Shown: positions 12,043 to 22,600 of the stretch, one piece after another
Layout: every line of letters begins with the position of its first letter
How positions within the stretch are numbered: the first letter of the stretch is position 1
NCBI GenBank assembly: GCA_012845835.1
Contig: JABAKD010000016.1
Coordinates: 16,397,625 to 16,461,624 of the forward strand
Length of the DNA: 64,000 nt
Source of the DNA: Undaria pinnatifida
Taxonomy: Eukaryota > Sar > Phaeophyceae > Laminariales > Alariaceae
Direction: 5' to 3'
The notes under the pieces: model-generated
Told to the model about the DNA's origin: nothing
What the model saw: the letters and a program-made list of their open reading frames with translations, nothing else
Databases searched by the model: none
Position numbers and translations under genes: made by a program

Positions 12043-12330
12043 GCACGCGTGCTACGATAGATGTGCACCAGTTTTTTTTTCTGAGGTTCCTCAATTTGGA
12101 AGCTCAAGACCTCTCCCAAAAACTGATTTGGGTGAGGAGGAAAATGAAACTTCTTCTGTCGTATGAAAAATCCCACGGCCTAGGTACACAACGAGAATCG
12201 TGCAAAAAAACAAATGGCCTAATATTTTTTTTTTTTCCGACGATTTTGGGTTAAGGAGCCAGCCCCGTCATTCAGAAAACAATTTTCGCCAAAAAACGGT
12301 ATACCTCTGTCGTAGCATGCGTCCGCGTCG
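12043..12330 (+). mobile_element. MITE family 1, best-preserved copy
   Basis: Left end ACGCGTGCTACGATAGATGT and right end TATACCTCTGTCGTAGCATG are inverted repeats of one another over about 24 bases. Between them: CTGAGGTTCCTCAATTTGG, CCTAGGTACACAACGAGAAT and CCGACGATTTTGGGTTAAGG. No open frame with known domain. A target-site duplication could not be fixed by eye. Confidence 0.78.
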
Positions 12331-12970
12331 CAAGACAGTCGATCGAACTCAACCAGATTGTGGAGATCGCGAAAAGCTGGACAATAGAAGACGAAAATTC
12401 ACAGATATACATTTTGCTATTGATAGCAGGTGACGAACGTCAAGCTTGTAACTACAACAGCGGCAGGTAGGCGTCCGGTCAGCCGGGATAACGCAAACCG
12501 TTTTAGCATTCACGTACATCCCTGAACGTCGTTTGGAAACCTTGGGGGAACTGGCGTAAACAAGACATAACTCTGTCCGCGCCGAGAGGGTGTGTTTTTG
12601 TTGAAGCCGTCGCCGTTTGGTACACTATCGATCAAGGCGAGGAAAGCAGCCCCAAACCCTTCATGATTCTTACGGTGCCGTCATGCGGCGACTTTTTCGG
12701 GGGAGAGGAATTGTTAACACAATTGATCGAACTTGAAACGTCGAATGGGACTTTGATGATATTCACGACTACAGGCACACACACTCATGGAGATGAGAAA
12801 CTTGGTTCGAAGGTCATAGAGCATGCCGGGAGCTGTCAGAAGGGTTTATGCGATGCTATCGTGCGGGGGATCTGTAGTGCGCGAGATGTATGGTGCAGGC
12901 GCAGGGTTGGCAGAGCGAAGGAAAAGATCGCGGGGGTTGGGAGCGGAGAGCGATCGCACGAAATATGATA
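12331..12970 (+). other. Unrecognised open segments, possible exons or gene relic
   Basis: A frame starting near 12350 reads SIELNQIVEIAKSWTIEDE and is open to a GT near 12431. A second frame, open from about 12505 to 12966, reads through YTIDQGEESSPKPFMILTV to a stop at 12966-12968. The composition looks less repetitive than the surroundings and could be coding, but I recognise no family and cannot fix a start or splice pattern. It could equally be unannotated transposon debris. Confidence 0.25.
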
Positions 12971-13797
12971 AGAAGAAAATGCACAGGAAATTTGCTTGAA
13001 AGGCTGCTTTGACCCTTTCACCAGCTCCAAAAATTATATCCCTGAGAGGGAAAATAGAAGAGTAAACTCTTCGTAGGAATAGTGGTAAAGGGAATCTACC
13101 AAAACAGTTATTCTTACGTAGTCTGTTTCCAGTACTGGACCATGTTTTCTGTCGAGTTTGAAGTCGGTTTATGGTTCGATTCGTGTCTCTTCTGCCGACG
13201 TTGCAGTCACAATTTCAAGCCATGTCTTGTCCGACGACAAATAAGAAAAAAAAAACAGATCAGGGTACCCTGGGGTTTGAGTAGTTTCATGTTTTCCTCG
13301 GCCAATCTTGTCCGTGGATAAATAATTCACCAAAGTTGACTCACACAGTTTCCGTCCTGCCAACACGTGGACTGACCACTGCCGCCACACGTTACAAACA
13401 ACATGGGTTATCATACATCGAACATCCAATACTATCAAGAACGGTTCACATTTAAAAAGCAGCTTTATAAAAACATGCACATACATAGGGGAGGGGGGGG
13501 GGGAGGGACACTCGTTGAACCTACACGAACACAAACGGGCGGCATGCCACCATAGACCCCAAAAAATCCGTTCTTACGATAATGGGAGGCTACATCATCA
13601 AATAATCAATCAATCCGTAGATCAACTCCTAAAATAAATCACGTAATCAAGCAAAATCAAACACGAACTACTAAATAGTCAGCCAGTTACCATGCTCAAC
13701 ACATCAAATCCACCATCACGCAACAACCAACTCAGCCCTCCCCCTCTTCGTTGTACCCGTGCCCCTCCCCCCCCCCCCCCCCGCCCGCCGCCATCTC
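12971..13797. other. Intergenic tail region, no gene
   Basis: AT-richer unique sequence followed by C-rich runs near 13735-13790. It lies 3' of the ankyrin exon of the minus-strand gene, so it probably includes that gene's 3' untranslated region. No other feature seen. Confidence 0.5.
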
Positions 13798-15211
13798 CTA
13801 TCCCTCGCCTCCGTACCCCTCACGGCCTTCCAACGCCTCAAGCAACGCCTCCAGTTCCCCGTCTTCGAGACCCGCGCCCCTCGCGACGTCCACCACCGTC
13901 CTCCCTTCCTTGCTGGTCATCGCGCAAAGCTGCGCTACCGTCGCCGCCGCGGCCGTCGGCTCGCTCGCTACGTCCTCAATACCATCAAAGATCGCGCGAA
14001 CCGCTCCCGCGCGCCCATGCTGTGCTGCCCAGTGGAGGCAAGTCCAGCCGTCGTCGTCTTGTAGGTCAACGCGGGCGTCTAGGTCGGAGATAAGGCGGCG
14101 GATTTCGTCGTCTGCCACCTGCATATGTAGCGGTGGTGGCACGAGTAAACGGTGGCAGTGGTAGCGGTGGGAGAATCATCAGCAGCAGCAGCAGAAGCAG
14201 CAGAAGCAGAAGCAGCAGCACCACCGGAGACAGCAGCAGAAGCGTCAGCAGAAGCAGCGGCAGGAGCAGCAGCAGAGGCAGCATCAAAAGCGGCAGCAGA
14301 AGAAGCAGCAGCAGCACCAGAATAAGGAGAAGCAGAAGCAGCAACAGCACCAGAGGCAGCAGTAGAAGCGGCAGCAGCGACAGAGCTTCAGCGGTAGGAA
14401 TAACAGCGCCAGTACCATCAGGAACAACACTCGTATTAATAGCAGCATCAGTCTCGTCAGCACTAGCAGTACCAGCAGCAGCATCAGGAACAGCAGCCCC
14501 AGCGGCAAAAATCCAGCCACAACTTACGAACTCCAAACTGTGTATCTCGAAAGTGCTGCCGCGTATTTCATGGACAAAACACCACCAGCGGAAACCCGCG
14601 CTCGCGATATCCTACCTTGTGCAACCCGCACGCGACCATGAGAGGCGTCCAGCTCCCGGCTGGCGTTCTTGTGTTGACGCTAAAAGGGCCAAGCTGATCG
14701 GCTACCTTGTTCCAGTCTGCCGATCCCGCGGCATCCCACGCGTCAACCAAAGCGTCCTCCAAATCGCGCGGCATGGGCAGGCTGTTTTCCGTTTCCCCTT
14801 CGGTGACAATCTCGCTAGTTACCTTGGGGAGGGGCGGGGTGGGGGGCAGCGGGAGGGGGGGGCGTACTCATTGTTACTTATCTTAGTAATTTGACCATTG
14901 ACCAAGCATCGCTCACGAGACGAAGAACCATTCCTACTCCAACAAAATAGAGACACCTCTAACATTTGGGCGATAAGTACGTTTCTTTCATATTGACATA
15001 AAACTTACTGCATATGTTACATCTTTCCTGCTTGGCCGTCTGTGGCGACGATCTATCTCTTAGGATAGCGATCGCGGGGTGGTGAGGCGCTTTGGGGAGA
15101 GTCGGGTCAAGATGAAAGGTACCTCCAACACCGACAACAACAACACCAATACCGACACCAGCAACGACAGCATCAACATCATCAACGACCACAACCACAA
15201 CAACAACAACC

Positions 15212-15256
<45 letters not shown>

Positions 15257-18200
15257 TTAACATATGAAAAAACACATCAACAACACCGACCCCAACCTCA
15301 ACATAAACACCGAAACCAACACAGACCCCAGCAATGAAGACAAACACCACCGACAGCACCCCCAACCCCAAGACCAAGACCAGCAACACCATCAGCAACT
15401 CCAACAACACCAACGCCAACTAACATCGATACACATCCCACCCACACCAACAACACCAACCTCAACCCTAAACACCCACAGCAACACGACCACCGCTAAC
15501 ACCGGCAACAACACAAAACCCCTACCCAACAAAACATGCGTTTTTACCATTTTCGCTTTGTTTTCCCCTTCCGACTAATGCTATGGTACACTTTCAGAGT
15601 CTCTTGGTACTGTTGGGTCTCGCGATATTCGGCGTTAGCGGGTTGCTTGTTCCGCTGCGGCAACAAAAACAACTTACAAGTGTATATTCGGGTGAGGCAA
15701 AGAGCCACTTGCGTGAACGGCCTAGGCTCCGGAACATTAACGGAGGTACCCCCCGTCCTACCGTAGCCTTCGTCTTCCTTCTCATGGCTCACCTTAAGCA
15801 CCTGCGTAGCCCCGCCAACAGCCAATTCTCCCGCGGTGGCAACATCACCATTATCATCACCACCACCATCACCGTTAACACCACCTCCATCACCCTCAAC
15901 ACCATCGCCCATACCACCACCACCACCGCCACCACCACCACCGCAACCGCCACCAGCACCAGTACCAACACCAGCACCATCGTCAGCACTGCCCTCAGCA
16001 GCCGCCAACGCCGCCGCTTTCGTCGCCTCTGCGCCTCCCCCTGCCCCCGGACCCCCCCTGATCCTTTCCGCGTCCACCTCTCCATCAAACCTCTCCCCCC
16101 ACACGCGGTATCCCGGTTTGAGCCCTAGCACGTGCTTGCGGAGGAGGCGGTTCTCCGTGAAGTGGTAGGGTGTGGAGAATATTTGGAGGAGTAGGATCGG
16201 TCGGAAGCCGAGAAGGAAGTGCGCCACCATGGTCAGCATGAAGGCCACGAACAGCTGCTGCAGCTGCTGGAACACCTGCGGTGTTATGTGGCACGGTATG
16301 ATAAGATAGTCCTTTATGTGCTATGATAGGATATGATATGATATTATATAATATGATATGATACTTCGTATGACGTGATAAGGTATGATATGGTACGATA
16401 CACTATAAACATAATACGGCAACAGATGATAGGGTATATGATAGCGTACGATACAGTACGATGTTAAACACGCTAAGGTAGAACGAAGTGTGCCACAGCG
16501 ATCGGCATGAAGGCCACGACGAGCTGCTGCAGCTGTTGGACCACCTGCGGTGCTGTGTAACACGGTGTGGTATGGCATGGTAAGAATAGCTTTTATGCGA
16601 TACCTGGAATATCATATTATATCATATCATATCATACGGAAATACTACATGTCATCAAGGTATGATAGAAGGTATGATGTGGTATGGAAGTGGTGTGGTG
16701 TGTTGTGGCGATGGTGAGTACCCCCTCCCCTATCCCCTCTCCGCCCAACCCCAACAAAGATTTCCTACAAGCAAGCGCGCACCTCCGTCATCTCATGTTT
16801 GAAGAACGTGGTCCGTCGATACATGACCTCTCCGGGCTGTGGAACATTGTTCACCAACACCTGACGGTTGGAAATGTCTGGAACCAACATTTGTCGATGG
16901 TCCTGTTTTCTCTGCACGACGAAAACAAAGTACGCTGTGAACGTCAACACGATAGCCTGTGTGTGCGGCGGGGGGGAGGGGGGAGAGGGACGTTGGGCTG
17001 TTACGTGCCAGGGTGGTGGGAGGAGGAGGACGAGGGACTGGGAGGAGGGGAGGGAGAGGAGGGGGTGCGCTACGCCAATGGTGATGACGATATTAAACCA
17101 TTAGGCAACGCGCCATAAGGTTTATGGAGGAGTTCACAAAGAGGGTGCAAGAAGAGGAGTCCTAGTTAGCATTCAAGCGAATCGAATGCTATGATAAGGT
17201 ACCCACTCCTACAGCAAATACACCAGGAGACGGCAAACGCTTGGGCGCTGTCAATCACACTTTTAGGACTTTACACACAAAAACTAATATATTAGGTCTA
17301 GAGGACCATCCGTCACAGGCCTGAACCGCCGTCTCCCGGCATCTTTTACTTACAGCCTATTACTCGTATACAGCAGCACTACGGTTGGGACAGCATGCCT
17401 GGTACACGTTTGGTACGTATCATACGTTCTGTACGTTTGGCATATTTTGAAAAAAGAAAATACTCTCGTACATGCGCGAGATTGAGGATTTCGTCGAAAC
17501 TCACCTGTGCAAGCTGTGTGTGATACTCCAATCGCGCGTGATACTGGGCGTGTGTCCTCATTAAGGATAGGTCGGCGACCCCCCGTAGAACTACTATTAG
17601 CTTGTACCAGAGTCAACAGGGTTAATCAATATGTGCACGGAATCTATAAACCGTTTTTGAGGGGGACAAAATCTGGCGGCTGTGGAACGCGCCAGTGTTA
17701 CGCATATAGTCGTATGATCGGTGAGGGAAGGACGGTTTTTCATCAGGGGGAGGAAGTAAAGGGAGGGGGGTTTCAACATTGTCAGGCGGTATATGGAGGA
17801 CCCCCCGTTCACTCTAAAGATGCGCCGGCTAAAGGTCGAGGTGATGGAGACCCTGCTGTACGGGTGTGACTTAGACTCTCGGCCAGGACACTCCGCTGAG
17901 CTAACGGCACACCACAACCTCCTCCTACGGATCATTGGGTTCCAGCGCCGACAACGCACCGACCACCTCATGCCGTACGCCAAGGTTCTCAGGAAGGCAT
18001 AATGTGAGAGCATTGAGACGAGCATCCGAAAAAGACGCCTGCTCTTTGCGGGACCGTACAACGGACGACCAATACGCGGCTGACCCATCGGGTGAATTTT
18101 TGGGACGACGGCTGGTGGGGAGAACCCGGGACTAGGCAGACCAGAAGACATCAGGGTATTCAAAGCCAACGAGGGGTCCACCGATAGTTCCCCTTTGCTG

Positions 18201-19160
18201 TTCGGAGTAGAGACGGTGCTATGCCCGAGGGCGGCTAAGAAGAACGGGAAATGGTACCGGGGGCTCGTCGACGCGGCGGACCGCTTCACGACGAGATGGC
18301 ACAGGGGCGAGGTGGAGAAGAGCTGGCTACACCGCGCACAGCAGAGGACGCCAAGAGCAGCGACAAGGGGAAACCGGGGAGGGGGGGGGCAGCCGTACTA
18401 ATACAGCTGTCGACGAATGCAGAAACGAAATGGTAGATCGTGTGAAAAGGTGTATCATACCGGTTCGACTCATCAGAACGTGCGCTACTATAAGCCCTGA
18501 ACCCTGCAACGAGCAGTATTTTTTTTTCCTTTTTTGGTCGAGTTCAATGGGGGGAGCGCGAAAGCGGCAGTAATCGACACTTACTTTTTGTCTTGCTTCT
18601 GTTGTTCTTTTTTCGCCTTGTTTCTCTCTTCCGTTCCCTTATTTTCCCTCCCCGCCGGCCTTATGCCGGTATCTTATTCCTCTTCGCGTTGTTTCGTTCG
18701 TGCAGCAGTTTTTTGTTCCTCTTCGGCACGTGTGCTTTTGCAGCCTTTCTGACCTTCTTGCAGAACATGTTCGGAACTCCTGTCCTGTCGGCCTCTTGTC
18801 TTTTAGTTCTTATTTCCTTGTTGTTAGTTCTTATGGTCTGGCTTGTTTGTGTTCTCATACCCGGTACGCTACTTGTAGCATTTCACTTGTTTTTACCTTG
18901 ATTTATTGCGGTTGTTTTGGTTTTCTCTGTCTAACAGTCTGTGAGAACCACGGACACTGGGTGTACTGATGTCGTTGGGTAGAAGGAACCAGCTGGAAAG
19001 AACGCACACAGCAGCATGCTACATTGCTCGCCTGCTCGATAAAGTAGCCCAGTCGAATATTCCTCATCGTGACCCTGTTGCCGTAGTCCATCTTCGAGTG
19101 GCACATCAGCACCGGAAGGTAGACGTACACCTTCTCCATGAACGACCCATTGTTCCCCAT
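13798..19160 (-). CDS. PHO88/SND3-family ER membrane protein with in-phase C-terminal ankyrin repeats
   Basis: Exons (minus strand): 19160-19032, 16956-16783, 16275-15793, 14822-14616, 14118-13798, giving 437 residues. Residues 1-140 match yeast Pho88/Snd3 in order: KMDYGNRVTMRNIRLGYF, a membrane segment TFTAYFVFVV, VPQPGEVMYRRTTFFKHEMT, then FVAFMLTMVAHFLLGF and HVLGLKPGY. Pho88/Snd3 acts in SRP-independent targeting of proteins to the ER. A Gly-rich linker follows, then three ankyrin units with the motifs WTPLMVACG and GWTCLHWAAQHGR. All junctions are phase 0. The first donor reads CAG|GCGAGC; a GT donor nine bases on would add three residues. The ankyrin part could be a separate gene (Met at 14774), but its frame is open upstream to a C-rich tract ending in AAG at 14823, as an acceptor would be. 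Confidence 0.82.
14160..14530. repeat. AGCAGCAGAAGC-type repeat in ankyrin intron
   Basis: Degenerate AGC/AGCAGAAGC triplet repeat filling the intron between the two ankyrin exons (14119-14615). It creates long Ser/Arg and Leu frames that are artefacts of the repeat. Confidence 0.7.
14823..15640. repeat. Intron with AAC and ACC trinucleotide repeats
   Basis: Most of the intron between the PHO88 and ankyrin parts. 15115-15260 is CAACAACAA-rich and 15260-15530 a degenerate ACCAACACC repeat. No exon evident inside; this matters for the fusion call because no stop-bearing last exon for a separate PHO88 gene is visible here. Confidence 0.55.
15650..15775 (-). mobile_element. MITE family 2 fragment
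   Basis: Carries the family blocks GCAAAGAGCCACTTGCGTGA and GGAGGTACCCCCCGTCCTAC ending in CGTAG. It lies just past the PHO88 exon end AAG|GTGAGC at 15793, supporting that this exon stops there and does not continue to the stop at 15544. Confidence 0.55.
16318..16700. repeat. GATATGATATGAT-type microsatellite
   Basis: Degenerate GATAT/GGTAT repeats in the PHO88 intron, interrupted by the exon-edge copy at 16481-16570. Confidence 0.65.
16481..16570 (-). pseudogene. Decayed copy of a PHO88 exon start with its acceptor
   Basis: Matches 16213-16302 at an offset of about 268 bp. It repeats the acceptor side (GCACCGCAG), CAGCTGCAGCAGCT and GTGGCCTTCATG. Some conserved residues are changed and there is no matching donor, so it looks like a decayed duplicate of the first ~65 bases of the exon plus about 25 bases of intron. 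Confidence 0.8.
17770..18440 (+). mobile_element. LINE (non-LTR retrotransposon) fragment: C-terminal part of ORF2
   Basis: The frame at 17793-18002 reads RLKVEVMETLLYGC, then ELTAHHNLLLRIIGFQRRQR and TDHLMPYAKVLRKA, the region that follows the reverse-transcriptase domain in many LINE ORF2 proteins. After a stop, related sequence continues in shifting frames to LLFGVETVLCPRAAKKNGKW and WYRGLVDAADRF at about 18280. No 5' part of the element is present. It lies in the first PHO88 intron, antisense to that gene. Stops and frame shifts mark it as dead. Confidence 0.75.
18441..19031. other. T-rich intron remainder
   Basis: Pyrimidine-rich on the plus strand (18590-18900), with spurious Leu/Phe/Ser-rich frames. 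Nothing recognisable. Confidence 0.4.
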
Positions 19161-19613
19161 GGTCTCCTGCCTCCCTCTGTACGCACTACGTACGCACTGC
19201 TGCGGGACTAGGCCCTGCCTGGTCAGCAGAGCGAGGCCCTTTGCCTCGCTGCAGCTTGCCTTTTTCCTTTACGAACGGTCTGGGTTTCGCAAACCTCTCC
19301 CTGTTGATGTCCCTTTCTAGAAGCCTAAAATCACCAAATTGTGACAGCACTTACAAAAACAAGCAGAGTGAACGATGGACCAGAGCAGGTTCTAAAGGTT
19401 CAGGACAACGCTGGCACCTTGCCCTACACGCGACTGGTGCGACGTGTCTTTGCTACGAGAATGCTTCGGGAGGGAACCGAATCTAACCGAATCTAACATT
19501 CAAAACGCCTTGGAGAACAATGGAAACCCCTGGTCCTTGCTGCTATTTTGGCTAGCCAGCCAAACACCTGCAGACTCTGTGTGTTCTATCCACCTCACCA
19601 AGCAGAGGCGACC
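19161..19613. promoter_or_regulatory. Shared 453-bp interval between divergent PHO88 and CLPTM1 start codons
   Basis: The start codons of the minus-strand PHO88 gene (19160) and plus-strand CLPTM1 (19614) flank only 453 bp, so both promoters must lie here unless undetected 5' non-coding exons exist. I see no clear TATA box. Inferred from gene arrangement only. Confidence 0.55.
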
Positions 19614-22600
19614 ATGGCGGACGCTATTGTTCCCGCTACGGGAGAAGAAGCCCTAGCGCCCCCCGAGCGACAGGCGAGGCAGCAGGGCCAGCAGGAGAAG
19701 CCGAGCGCCCTGCAGCTGGTTATGAAGGTGTGTTCTGTATTCTGGTATAACTTCTCCAAAGGTACAGTACGAGCACTGCTGTTGCTTTTGCTGGCTGTGG
19801 CTGAGCTCCTGTCGTTGTGTGCTGTGTGATGGCGGCGTGGGTGCGATAGGTAGCATGGCGGCTGGTGGTGGTGGTTGGGCGGGTGGTTGGGCGTTTGGGT
19901 GAACGTTCAGCAGCTTGTGTGATGAACTCGACGGAAGCGCCTGTGTTTTGTCCATCGAAGTCGCCGCTCCCACCCATATGCTCGGCTTTTTTCGTGTCGT
20001 TGTCGTACGTATGAGTACGTACGTAAGTACCAGGTACTCTGTATTCGTACGTGTCACTTTCTGTCTCGAATCTCGCGCACACCAACATCATTACTGCCCC
20101 CCGAGAATGAAGCGTAGATGTCGTTCCGACATAAAAAATCGAACATCCTTCGAAAACAGCAGTAGTACCATATCTCTCCTTATGATCCCATGCCGACCAT
20201 TTCCCAGTTTCCTTTCCCCACATCTTTTCATTTTAGTAGATGCTAAAGGTACTACCAGGTACTGTATTCCATCTTAATCCTCGTCCACGTTCCATCCCAA
20301 GGTCGTTGGCCGCAATCCTCCGGCTTCTTCTCCCCTTCCCCTCGTAGCCTGGTGGCCCCTCAGGGCTTCGTAGCCTGTATCTATTCACCCGGCGCGAAAT
20401 CTCGACCTGAGTGGTCACAGAGATGATCTAGAAGAGCCCTTGATCTACTATTAACAGCACTCTCACGCACATCATTTTGGTCGTAGTTTTCGGCTGATAC
20501 GCGTTCCGTACAACGCACGTATGAAACACGCAAGACAACACACACTCTTGGGCCAATTTCAGAAACGATTTTCCCCAAAGCAAGCGAGGCACACACGACG
20601 AGAATGGAAAATGGTGGGATTGGAAAGGCCTCGTCGAGCTTTTTCCATCGACGCATCGCTCGGTGTTTTCACTCTCCCTATTATTGTCGAAATAATCTGC
20701 TTCGAAGGTCGTCCGAGGAGGGGTGCTATCTTGCGTGTTATACGGCAGTGCGGTAGTCGTCCAGGGCACAACACCATGCATCAACAACAACATCGCTTTT
20801 GCTTGCTTTCTTGCTTGCCTTTTTGCTTGCTTTATTTGTTTGCTTGTTTGCTTGCTTGCTTGCTTGCTTGCGTGCTTGCTTACTCGCCTGGTTGCCTCTC
20901 TTGTTTGTTTGCTTGCCTGGCTGTCTGTTTACGTGCGTGCCTGGTTGCTTGATTGCCTGCTTGCCTCCTTGCTGGCCTGCTTGCCTCCTTGCTTGATTGC
21001 CTGTTTTCCTGCCTGCCTGCTTGCTTGCCTTCTCGCGTGCTTGCTGGCTTGCTTGCTGGCTTGCTTGTTCGTTTGTTTGTTCGTTCGCTTATCCCTTCCT
21101 ATTTGGCTTTTTGTGAGGTGGTTTATTAGGGCTGCGGCTACTCCTGCTGGAGGCACTTCCCACTTTTGGGGTTCTCATCACGCTCTGTTCGTTGTATTTC
21201 GTTGAAACCTTTTGCCAATCTTATCCCCTTGCTGTTTCGCGTTTTGTGGGCGGGGTTTTTGGGGCTGCAGCTCGGGATATTGTATATGAGTTTCATGTTC
21301 TTCACGAAGCAGTTCCAGGCAGCCAGGGTTAAGGAGGCCATCAAAATCATGGAAGACAGTGAAAACGACGATGTGTCCCAGATCCTCAAGCCGGTACCCA
21401 AGGGGGAGGAAAGCGTGAGTTTTTTTGCCTGTGTGGTCATGATTTGTATATTTGTGTATTGTGTGTTTCTGTGTTTCTGTGCGTTGTAGAGTGTGTGTGT
21501 ATCCATGACTTGTATCCGTGTCCATGGTTTTACGTGTATACCCTGGTACATGATTTGTGTACGAGTGTGATCGTGCAGTATTTGAGTATGTGCCCATGGT
21601 TTGTGCATGTGTCTATGATTTGTATTTGCTCGTACATGGTCTCTTGTGTGTCCATGGTTTGTGTGTTTGTCCGCGATTCATGTTCATGTGCATGATTTGT
21701 GCGTATATGATTCGTATGTGACGATGAGTTTTCGTGCCTGTCCGCGATTTTTGTGTGTCCATGATTTGTGGTTGTCTGCGGTTAGGTGTGTCCATGGTAC
21801 GTGTGTGTATCCATGATTTGTGTGTACTGCAGTAGGTATGTCCGTGATTTTGTGTTTGACCACGATTTTTGTGTATGACGCATGCTATGGTAGAGGCAAT
21901 ACCAATTTTTTCTGTCGCTCCACAGTTGGGGAGGTCTGCACCGCACCTAAACACAAACCTCGACAAAACAAAAGCGCGATCAGATGACCAATTCCAGCGT
22001 GCCTTCGTGACTAAATATCGCACAGCACAATGGCGTCTCAGCGATGTCGATATTTGATAGCTGTTTAGTTGAAGACCCTCGGCAATCATTTTTTTTTCGG
22101 CGGCAAATTGCTACCTCTGTCGTAGCACGCCCATGATTTGTATGTGTCCTTGGTTTGTGTGTGTACATGATTTGTATGTGTCTCCATTGTCTGTGCATGT
22201 ATATCCATTGTTTGTGTTTGTCTTCGAGGTTTTATGTGTGTCCATGATTTGTAGGTGGTTGCGTGTGTATTAATTTTGTACTTGTACCTATGATCCGCGC
22301 GTTCGTCCATGATTTGTTTGTCTTTTGGTGGTGGTGGCATTTTCGTTCTTGTTTTTTTGGTAGTTTCGATGGCAGGCGTTTTGCTGTTCGGTTTGTGTCG
22401 AATAGTTGGGTTGTGACTGCTTCCTTTTTTCTTTTTGTTGGTCTGCCGACTATAGGTGAGCTGGGTGAAGGAAGCTATGGGCCTGCAGAGCAGCAGAATC
22501 CCGCAGTTTCCCGAGTACGACGCCCGCGGAAGGCAACTATTAGTGCACAGGTGCACCTTCGGGAAGGGACAGCAGATGGACCTGAGCGTGTGAGTTATGA

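Noticed and set aside
14133-14894. 253-codon Ser/Arg-rich open frame on the plus strand
   Set aside because: Shadow of the AGCAGCAGAAGC repeat and of the minus-strand ankyrin exon; no conserved block.
15544-15792. Continuation of the PHO88 exon to the stop at 15544
   Set aside because: A perfect AAG|GTGAGC donor at 15793 precedes it and the rest is a miniature element copy, not conserved protein.
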